A stretch of DNA of 5,950 nt from Aquimarina sp. (GTDB taxonomy: Bacteria; Bacteroidota; Bacteroidia; Flavobacteriales; Flavobacteriaceae). The notes beneath the pieces were generated by a model. It had not been told where the DNA came from. It worked only from the letters and a program-made list of their open reading frames with translations, and ran no database searches. Below, piece by piece: positions 1-4,976 of this stretch. The number at the start of each line of letters is the position of its first letter. The stretch's first letter is position 1. The translations under genes and the position numbers were made by a program. The stretch lies in contig WTKB01000270.1 in assembly GCA_011524575.1 (NCBI GenBank), positions 1-5,950 of the forward strand, read 5' to 3'.

Positions 1-37
1 CTTAATTTTAACAATCGCTTAACATTATAGGATTTTT

Positions 38-70
38 AAATAACCTCAAGGTAACTTGAGGTTATTTTTT
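38..70 (+). terminator. Rho-independent terminator of the gene upstream of the window
   Basis: A 10-bp perfect stem (41-50 pairing with 55-64) closes a GTAA tetraloop and is followed by a run of T. Flanking A and T (38-40, 65-67) extend the pairing, so it could work on both strands. It separates whatever lies upstream (only about 37 bases visible, too few to identify) from the lipoprotein gene, which therefore probably has its own promoter. Confidence 0.8.
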
Positions 71-84
71 ATTCATTTAATTTG
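56..84 (+). promoter_or_regulatory. Possible promoter of the lipoprotein gene
   Basis: TTG at 56-58 and TAATTTG at 78-84 are separated by 19 bases. This approximates the Bacteroidota pattern of a TTTG box near -33 and TAnnTTTG near -7, but with one base fewer inside the -7 box. The TTG lies in the descending arm of the preceding terminator stem. The inferred transcript would have a 5' leader of roughly 20-25 bases. The match is imperfect and the region is AT-rich, so this is tentative. Confidence 0.25.
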
Positions 85-114
85 TAATGAACTAATTTTA
101 TATCAATAAATAAG

Positions 115-1230
115 ATGAAAAAATCAATTTTATCAATCTTAGCTGCTGCAGCTTTATTATTTGCTAGTTGTTCTAATGATAGTGATAATTCTACTGCTAC
201 TACTACAGAATACACTTCAGGTTCAAACTTAACAGGGCATATTACAGATGATATTACTTTAGATGCTTCTGTAGAGTATGATCTTTCAGCAGAACTTATC
301 GTTGACGAAGGAGCTTCTTTAACTATTCCTGCAGGTACTGTAATTAAAGCTTCTGGTCAAACTTCTTCTTATATTGCAGTTTCTCGTGGTGCTCAGATCT
401 TTATTGAAGGTGAAGAGAATAATCCAGTTGTAATGACTTCTGCAGAGGAAACTCCAGCAAACGGTGATTGGGGTGGATTAGTAATTTGTGGTGCTGCTCC
501 TACAAACTTAGGTGATGATGCAACTTCTGAGGTTGCAAATTTACAGTATGGAGGTACAGAGTCTACAGATAGTTCTGGTTCTATTGAGTATTTAAGAATT
601 GAATATACAGGTGCTACTTTTAACGCATCAAAAGAATTTAACGGAGTTTCTTTCTTCGGAGTGGGTTCTGGTACAACAGTAACTAATATCTTAGCTTACG
701 AAGCTGGTGATGATGGACTTGAATTCTTTGGAGGAACTGTAAATGCTTCTAACCTTGCAGTAATCAATGCTTATGATGATTCTATTGATGCTGCTGACGG
801 ATTCTCTGGAACTTTAGATACTGTTTACATCGAAGGAGTAACAAAAGCTGCTTTCGAGGTGTCAAATAATAGTGATAACGAAGCAAAGACTCCAGAAACT
901 AATGCAAAAATCAAAAACGCTACTATTGTTAAAGGTACAGATTTTGGTGCTAGTGAAAATGTAATTAACTACAAAGAGGGTGGTGGTACTCAAAATTATG
1001 AGAACTTAGTATTTTCAGGATTTGATACTTTTGCAAAGTATTCAACGGATGCTGTTACTAGTGAAAACTTAGAAGAAGGTAAACTTACAGTTACTTCTTA
1101 CTACTCTCCTGATACATTTACTGATGTACAAGGTATTCTTACTGATGTAACTAATGACGATACACTTGTAGGTGCTGGAAGTGGTACTTCAGAGCCAACA
1201 TGGGTGGCTGAATTAAAAGCTGCTGAATAA
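115..1230 (+). CDS. Surface-type lipoprotein with beta-helix-like repeats, function unknown
   Basis: This 371-residue protein begins with a lipoprotein signal peptide: KK at 2-3, a hydrophobic core at 5-17 and a lipobox ending in Cys19 (FASC). After the cysteine comes an acidic stretch with Asp22 and Asp24, which resembles the export signal that sends Bacteroidota lipoproteins to the cell surface; surface exposure is inferred. The body is rich in S, T, G, D, A and E. Short turns of the type LTIPAGTVIKAS (69-80), GDWGGLVICG (117-126), FNGVSFFGVGSGTTV (175-189) and GDDGLEFFGGTVN (198-210) recur, as expected of a right-handed parallel beta-helix. I recognise the family as widespread, uncharacterised Bacteroidota lipoproteins; my recollection is that some database entries call them transporters, but no membrane segment besides the signal peptide supports that. 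Codon use is strongly skewed to GCT, TCT, GGT and ACT, suggesting good expression. The ATG follows A-rich sequence. It is monocistronic, with terminators on both sides. Confidence 0.85.
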   Translation: MKKSILSILAAAALLFASCSNDSDNSTATTTEYTSGSNLTGHITDDITLDASVEYDLSAELIVDEGASLTIPAGTVIKASGQTSSYIAVSRGAQIFIEGEENNPVVMTSAEETPANGDWGGLVICGAAPTNLGDDATSEVANLQYGGTESTDSSGSIEYLRIEYTGATFNASKEFNGVSFFGVGSGTTVTNILAYEAGDDGLEFFGGTVNASNLAVINAYDDSIDAADGFSGTLDTVYIEGVTKAAFEVSNNSDNEAKTPETNAKIKNATIVKGTDFGASENVINYKEGGGTQNYENLVFSGFDTFAKYSTDAVTSENLEEGKLTVTSYYSPDTFTDVQGILTDVTNDDTLVGAGSGTSEPTWVAELKAAE

Positions 1231-1253
1231 TTTATTTTTAATAAATTATTTAT

Positions 1254-1296
1254 AATTAAAAAAGCCAGTAACTTTAAGTTACTGGCTTTTTTAATT
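1254..1296 (+). terminator. Strong terminator after the lipoprotein gene
   Basis: A perfect 15-bp stem (1258-1272 pairing with 1278-1292) around a TTTAA loop holds the GC-rich core AGCCAGTAAC / GTTACTGGCT, flanked by A-run and T-run. The symmetry extends through AATT to 1254 and 1296, so it can end transcripts from either side. It lies 23 bases after the lipoprotein stop and directly abuts the truncated palindromic element that follows. Confidence 0.92.
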
Positions 1297-1300
1297 ATAG

Positions 1301-1417
1301 ATTTTAAGGTTCTAGATCACTTTTAATAATGTATATATCTCGATATGTACATCATTTAAAAGTAACCTAGAACCTTAAAATTTTGAATTACAGTTTGTAT
1401 TTGGTTTAAACAAGCTC
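1301..1417 (+). repeat. Palindromic MITE-like element, copy 1, left end missing
   Basis: This is the same element as the complete copy at 4707-4860, in the same orientation. The right arm and its flanking base (1343-1418) match the other copy at 69 of 76 positions by my count and end in AAACAAGCTC at 1417, followed by TAA. The loop is CTCG at 1339-1342. The left arm (1301-1338) pairs almost perfectly with 1343-1380 apart from one single-base indel. Faint similarity may continue left to 1292, but the outer left arm with its GAGCTTGTTT end is absent; the lipoprotein terminator occupies that position. The copy is therefore a 5'-truncated remnant. It contains no coding sequence. Its right end supplies one base of the stop codon of the small gene at 1417-1647. 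Confidence 0.85.
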
Positions 1418-1647
1418 TAAAAGAATTTTCTACTAGATCTATGATTTCTTAAAAATGTATTGTCAGTATCAGATCTTTCACCTCTTCTTTCTTGTCTTTG
1501 GCGATCGAACTCTTGTCTTACTTTAGGATCATCTCTAATTGCATCTAAATTACCTTGTAATTTCATGAAATCTTCAGGCTTAAGGTCTTTACTTTCCATA
1601 AGTTCTTTAGTTTCATCAACAATCTCTTTTGGATCTTTATCAGGCAT
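1417..1647 (-). CDS. Small, highly charged hypothetical protein
   Basis: This 76-residue reading frame is not a family I recognise. It has no signal peptide or membrane segment. The first half is acidic and predicted helical (runs such as KEIVDETKELMES and KPEDFMKLQGNLDAI). Residues 38-62 are dominated by D, R, Q and E, and the tail (HRSSRKFF) is basic. The helical, evenly charged composition looks like a real soluble protein rather than chance translation, and it is preferred over the longer overlapping frame on the + strand. The ATG at 1647 has A-rich sequence upstream and a TATATTTG box on the minus strand at 1685-1678. The TAG stop is formed by two flanking bases plus the terminal G of the palindromic element, so the original C-terminus may have been longer. 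It runs divergently from the LuxE-like gene and convergently with the lipoprotein. Confidence 0.6.
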   Translation of the reverse strand: MPDKDPKEIVDETKELMESKDLKPEDFMKLQGNLDAIRDDPKVRQEFDRQRQERRGERSDTDNTFLRNHRSSRKFF

Positions 1648-1676
1648 GATATTTTATTTTTTTAAATTTATGGTAT

Positions 1677-1701
1677 GCAAATATATTAAATTTATATTTG
1701 C
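1677..1701. promoter_or_regulatory. Inverted repeat with divergent TATATTTG promoter boxes
   Basis: GCAAATATA (1677-1685) and TATATTTGC (1693-1701) are perfect inverted copies separated by 7 bases. Each arm contains TATATTTG, a full match to the Bacteroidota -7 box TAnnTTTG: one on the minus strand toward the small gene, one on the plus strand toward the LuxE-like gene. For the minus strand a TTTG lies upstream at 1713-1710, with a rather long 24-base spacer. For the plus strand no clear TTTG lies upstream of 1693; alternatively TTTG at 1697-1700 could serve as -33 for TATTTTTT at 1720-1727 (19-base spacer). The symmetric arms could also bind a dimeric regulator. AT-richness makes chance matches likely. 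Confidence 0.4.
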
Positions 1702-1766
1702 TTGGTATTCAAATGTTTGTATTTTTTTTATGCTTTTAAAAATAAAATTAACTAAATTTATACCCT

Positions 1767-2759
1767 ATGCAGTATATTCCTTTTTGCAGAAATTTTTCTG
1801 ATATTGATTTTGAAAATCATGCTTTAGAATTGTTTTATTACCAATACCATAATTGTACTGTTTATCAACAGTATTGTAATCTCATAGGTGTTTGTAAAAA
1901 TCAGGTGCATGAGTTAAAAGACATTCCTTTTTTACCTATTTCATTTTTTAAAACTCATAAGATTCTTTCATGTAAAGCTAGCTTGCAAACAATTTTTGAA
2001 AGTAGTGGAACCACTTCGTCGGCTTTTAAAAGCAAACATTATATCACTGATCTAAGCATTTATAAAGAATCTTTTAGGAAAGGTTTTAGTTATTTTTATG
2101 GAGATATTAAAGATTATTGTGTGTTAGCTTTATTGCCAAGTTATTTGGAGCGTCAAGGTTCTTCATTGGTTTATATGGCAAATGATTTTATTAATCAGTC
2201 AGAAAATCCAGAAAGTGGATTTTATTTAAATAACTTAGAGGAGTTGTCTAAAGTGCTAGAAAAACAAGAAGCTCAGAATAAAAAAACATTACTTTTAGGG
2301 GTGTCTTTTGCTTTATGGGATTTAGCAGAACAATTTCCAATGTTTCTTAAAAATACTATTGTTATGGAAACAGGGGGTATGAAAGGTCGTAAAAAAGAAT
2401 TAGTTCGTGAAGAACTTCACCGAATTTATAGAAATGCTTTTGGGGATATTCCCATTCATAGCGAATACGGCATGACAGAACTTCTTTCACAAGGCTATTC
2501 TAAGGGTGATGGTGTTTTTAATACTGTACCGTGGTTAAAAGTAGGTCTTAGAGATGTTACTGATCCATTAAATTCTTTAACCATATCCAACGAAAAAGCA
2601 ACTACTGGTGCTATTAATATCATCGACTTTGCCAATGTAAATTCTTGTAGTTTTATTGCTACCCATGATTTAGGAAAAGTTTATCCTGATGGTTCTTTTG
2701 AGGTTTTAGGACGTTTTGATTATAGTGATGTAAGAGGTTGTAACCTGTTGGTTCTTTAA
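1767..2759 (+). CDS. LuxE/PaaK-like acyl-protein synthetase / acyltransferase
   Basis: This 330-residue protein belongs to the LuxE (acyl-protein synthetase) branch of the adenylate-forming superfamily, whose members activate a carboxylic acid with ATP and hand on the acyl group. Visible in order: the phosphate-binding loop ESSGTTSS (78-85), LPSYLERQGSSLVYM (123-137), METGGMKGR (200-208), the adenylation motif EYGMTELLSQ (233-242), HDLGKV (300-305), and the hinge region GRFDYSDVRGCNLL (315-328). The chain ends there, so the C-terminal lysine-bearing domain of PaaK-type CoA ligases is absent, as in LuxE. Cys325, near the C-terminus, recalls the acyl-accepting cysteine near the end of luminous-bacteria LuxE, but equivalence is inferred. 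No luxCD or luxAB genes are nearby, so a role in light production is not suggested; the acyl substrate and partner are unknown. It is cytosolic with no signal peptide. The ATG fits the family's usual N-terminus. It converges on pssA across a 14-base gap. Confidence 0.85.
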   Translation: MQYIPFCRNFSDIDFENHALELFYYQYHNCTVYQQYCNLIGVCKNQVHELKDIPFLPISFFKTHKILSCKASLQTIFESSGTTSSAFKSKHYITDLSIYKESFRKGFSYFYGDIKDYCVLALLPSYLERQGSSLVYMANDFINQSENPESGFYLNNLEELSKVLEKQEAQNKKTLLLGVSFALWDLAEQFPMFLKNTIVMETGGMKGRKKELVREELHRIYRNAFGDIPIHSEYGMTELLSQGYSKGDGVFNTVPWLKVGLRDVTDPLNSLTISNEKATTGAINIIDFANVNSCSFIATHDLGKVYPDGSFEVLGRFDYSDVRGCNLLVL

Positions 2760-2773
2760 ATAAGTTCTAAATA

Positions 2774-3466
2774 CTATTTTAGTAATGAAACCCCAATGTA
2801 AAGTAGTATGGCTACTGCGATCCCAGCCCATCCTAGTATTGCTATAGAAATAATACTTCCAATAAGCGTAAAATAGCGTTTCCAGTTCGTTTTAACGTCC
2901 CATGTTTTAAACTTTAATGCTAATAAAGGTAATTTTGCATTTAGTATATAAGTGCTTAGTAAGGTTATTATAATGAGTATTATAGGTTCTTTTAGAGCTT
3001 TGGTAATAAATTCTGGGCTATTTGTAGTAGATGCAATAAGTCCTAAACTAATAATAAAAAGGGCATTAGCAGGTGTGGGAAGTCCTATAAAACTATCGGA
3101 TTGATTGGGGTCGATATTAAAGTTAGCGAGCCGATATCCAGAACCTAAGCTAATTAAAAACCCTATAAAAGCTATCTCTGTGGTTAAACCACTATTTTGT
3201 AATAGTTGAAACATAAAAATACCAGGTACAAGTCCGCTGGTTATCATGTCTGCAAGCGAATCGAGTTGTAGGCCGATAGGGCTTGCAGCGTTTAAAATAC
3301 GTGCAAAAAAACCATCAAAAAAATCAAAGAATATTCCTAAAAACACAAAAAATGCAGCTATAGGGAGTTGGTTGTTAAAAGCATAATAACTACTAATACA
3401 TCCACATAGCATATTCAGTAAAGTGATTGTGTTAGGTAAATGTTTAAGGATTTTTTTTGTTTTCAT
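2774..3466 (-). CDS. pssA: CDP-diacylglycerol--serine O-phosphatidyltransferase
   Basis: PssA joins CDP-diacylglycerol and L-serine to give phosphatidylserine and CMP at the inner membrane, the step before decarboxylation to phosphatidylethanolamine. The 230-residue chain carries the complete CDP-alcohol phosphatidyltransferase signature: Asp48, Asp51-Gly52, Ala55-Arg56, Gly65, Asp69 and Asp73, the four aspartates that bind metal and CDP. The N-terminal LPNTITLLNMLCG (10-22) and the YRLANFN...FIGLPTPANA block (111-135) are typical of the serine-specific members and distinguish it from PgsA. About six or seven hydrophobic segments are visible (roughly 12-30, 34-50, 74-90, 96-112, 134-147, 160-175, 201-229). 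Length is normal. The ATG at 3466 gives a standard N-terminus. It is convergent with the LuxE-like gene and divergent from the PorV-like gene. No good minus-strand promoter was identified in the 87-base gap upstream. Confidence 0.93.
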   Translation of the reverse strand: MKTKKILKHLPNTITLLNMLCGCISSYYAFNNQLPIAAFFVFLGIFFDFFDGFFARILNAASPIGLQLDSLADMITSGLVPGIFMFQLLQNSGLTTEIAFIGFLISLGSGYRLANFNIDPNQSDSFIGLPTPANALFIISLGLIASTTNSPEFITKALKEPIILIIITLLSTYILNAKLPLLALKFKTWDVKTNWKRYFTLIGSIISIAILGWAGIAVAILLYIGVSLLK

Positions 3467-3500
3467 AAAAGTAAGAGATGTAGATAATATGAATTCCCTT

Positions 3501-3531
3501 TTTGTAATTGTTTTAAAAAAGTAATACTTTG
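3501..3531 (+). promoter_or_regulatory. Possible promoter of the PorV-like gene
   Basis: TTTG at 3501-3504 and TACTTTG at 3525-3531 are 20 bases apart, close to the Bacteroidota TTTG / TAnnTTTG arrangement except that the -7 box has one base fewer between TA and TTTG. A start of transcription about 7 bases downstream would leave a short leader of roughly 15 bases before the TTG start codon. Confidence 0.35.
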
Positions 3532-3553
3532 TAATTTATTAGCACTAGATAAT

Positions 3554-4699
3554 TTGAGAAAGATACATTTATTTTATTTAATTGCCCTATTTAGCTTTTT
3601 TGCAAAAGCACAAAACTCACCCAGTTATTCCAATGAGTTTTTACAAATTGGTGTTGATGCCTCTGCTTTTGCAAAGGCAGGAGCTGTTGTTGCTTCTACA
3701 GATAATGTTAATGCAGTTTATTGGAATCCATCAGCACTCACAAGGCTTGATGATAAGCAACTGTCATTAATGCATTCGTCTTATTATGCTAATATTGCCA
3801 ATTACGATTATGCAGCTTTTGCAATGCCTTTGGATGCTACTACGCAAAATGAATTTCCTGCAAATAATGCCTTAAATACTGGAGTTGTTGGTTTTGCTTT
3901 TTATCGTTTTGGAGTTGATAATATTTTAGATACTCGTAATTTAGTTGGTGATGACGGAGCTGTTGTTTCTGTTGCTAATTTAAATCGATTTTCTGCTGTT
4001 GATTATGCTTTTACTATTTCTTTTGCAAAAAAATATAAGCAATCTCCATTAAGTTTTGGAGGTACTGTAAAAATTATTAGAAGAATTATCGGTGATTTTG
4101 CTTCTTCTTGGGGTGTAGGTATTGATGCGGGTCTATTTTATAAAAAAAACCTAAGTTCTTGGAGTTATGGTCTAAAGGTATCTGATTTAACCACTACGTA
4201 TAATGCGTGGAGTATTGATGATGCGATATTTGTAGTTGATAATGATCAGGATAATAATGCTTTATCAGATTATCAATTATTATTAGACGCTCAGCAAGTT
4301 CCAAACGATGTTGAAATTACTATTCCAAGTGTACAATTTGGAGTAAATCGTAGTTTTGATTTGAAAAAGAATTTTTCCTTAGATCTTGAGTTAGATATGT
4401 TCATGAGGTTTATTGAATCGAGTGCAATTATCAGTACTTCTATTTTTAGTATAACTCCGTCAATTGGATTTTCTTTGGATTATTCTAAAATGGTTTTTAT
4501 ACGTGCTGGTGTGGGTAATTTTCAAAACGAGATAAATTTTGATAATAGCCAACAAGTAATTTTTGATCCAAGTTTAGGAGTAGGTGTACATTACCGAGGT
4601 TTTTCTATTGATTACGCACTTACAAATATAGGTAGCACTGAGAGTGGGCAGTTTTCTCATGTGTTTTCTTTATTGATGGACTGGCAAGTTTTTGAATAA
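3554..4699 (+). CDS. PorV/PorQ-family outer-membrane beta-barrel protein
   Basis: This 381-residue protein resembles the PorV/PorQ family of outer-membrane barrels; PorV is the barrel that helps type IX secretion release cargo at the cell surface. The N-terminal signal peptide (RK at 2-3, hydrophobic 4-16) ends at AKA|QN, cleaving after residue 19. Next comes the family's opening motif NEFLQIGVDASAFAKAGAVVASTDNVNAVYWNPSAL (27-62 region) and alternating beta-strands, including IIRRIIGDFASSWGVGID (174-191), RAGVGNFQN (317-325) and GFSIDYALTNIG (349-360), with aromatic ends. It differs from canonical PorV as I remember it, so it is probably a paralogue whose cargo and role are open. The start is TTG: a stop lies in frame at 3485-3487, no ATG occurs between that stop and the TTG, and the next in-frame ATG is residue 73, beyond the signal peptide. 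The palindromic element begins 7 bases after its stop and may form its transcript end. Confidence 0.82.
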   Translation: MRKIHLFYLIALFSFFAKAQNSPSYSNEFLQIGVDASAFAKAGAVVASTDNVNAVYWNPSALTRLDDKQLSLMHSSYYANIANYDYAAFAMPLDATTQNEFPANNALNTGVVGFAFYRFGVDNILDTRNLVGDDGAVVSVANLNRFSAVDYAFTISFAKKYKQSPLSFGGTVKIIRRIIGDFASSWGVGIDAGLFYKKNLSSWSYGLKVSDLTTTYNAWSIDDAIFVVDNDQDNNALSDYQLLLDAQQVPNDVEITIPSVQFGVNRSFDLKKNFSLDLELDMFMRFIESSAIISTSIFSITPSIGFSLDYSKMVFIRAGVGNFQNEINFDNSQQVIFDPSLGVGVHYRGFSIDYALTNIGSTESGQFSHVFSLLMDWQVFE

Positions 4700-4706
4700 A
4701 TCATTA

Positions 4707-4860
4707 GAGCTTGTTTAGACTCACTACTTCCTGTAATCCAAAATTTTAAGAACTTGAATCACTTTAAAAAGATTTATGTATCTCGATATGTACATCATTT
4801 AAAAGTAAACCAAAACCTTAAACTTTTGAATTACAGTTCGTATTCAGTTTAAACAAGCTC
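4707..4860 (+). mobile_element. Complete palindromic MITE-like element, copy 2, with TTA flanks
   Basis: This 154-bp non-coding element is one long fold-back. Including one flanking base on each side, its arms 4706-4781 and 4786-4861 pair without gaps around the loop CTCG (4782-4785); I count 57 of 76 pairs complementary, and several mismatches are G-T wobbles in RNA. The outer 10 bases, GAGCTTGTTT and AAACAAGCTC, are perfect inverted repeats. TTA at 4704-4706 and TTA at 4861-4863 form a 3-bp direct repeat, as expected of a target duplication. GAG ends with a TNA target are, as I recall, the hallmark of the IS1031 subgroup of the IS5 family, so a transposase of that type acting in trans is the likely mover (inference). 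No transposase gene is present in the window. A truncated copy lies at 1301-1417. Confidence 0.8.
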
Positions 4861-4863
4861 TTA

Positions 4864-4976
4864 ATAGAAATTTAATCATCAAAAAATTATAGTGTCTAGA
4901 TGCATAGTAAGTTATTAGTATTTTTATAAATATGCTCTCAAAAGATAGTGAGTTATAAGTATATTATTAGGTATTT
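4864..4976 (+). other. Leader region of the asparaginase gene, no clear signal
   Basis: This 113-base gap between the palindromic element and the asparaginase start is AT-rich. No convincing TTTG / TAnnTTTG promoter pair, Shine-Dalgarno site, riboswitch-like fold or small gene was seen. The asparaginase gene may be read from an unrecognised promoter here or by read-through past the element. Confidence 0.4.

Noticed and set aside
1..30. Possible C-terminus of an upstream gene (frame 1 reads LNFNNRLTL then TAG at 28-30)
   Set aside because: Frames 2 and 3 also stop within this stretch, and about ten codons are too few to decide which frame, if any, is coding.
1460..1801. 113-residue open frame on the plus strand
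   Set aside because: It lies antisense to the charged small gene, then crosses the divergent promoter region and overlaps the LuxE-like start; its Ser/Leu/Phe-rich composition is typical of a chance shadow frame.
2760..2790. Small hairpin CTAAA / TTTAG between the convergent LuxE-like and pssA genes
   Set aside because: A 5-bp AT-only stem in AT-rich DNA without a GC core is too weak to call a terminator.
3582..3770. 62-residue open frame inside the PorV-like gene
   Set aside because: It is an out-of-frame shadow within a well-supported coding region.
1301..4860. The two direct repeats as ends of a composite transposon
   Set aside because: They are non-coding and one lacks an end; the enclosed genes include housekeeping pssA with similar base composition to their surroundings, so mobilisation as a unit is not supported.
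4936..4970. CTCTC...GTGAG partial inverted repeat upstream of the asparaginase gene as an operator or riboswitch
   Set aside because: Pairing is short and imperfect, with no recognisable conserved motif.
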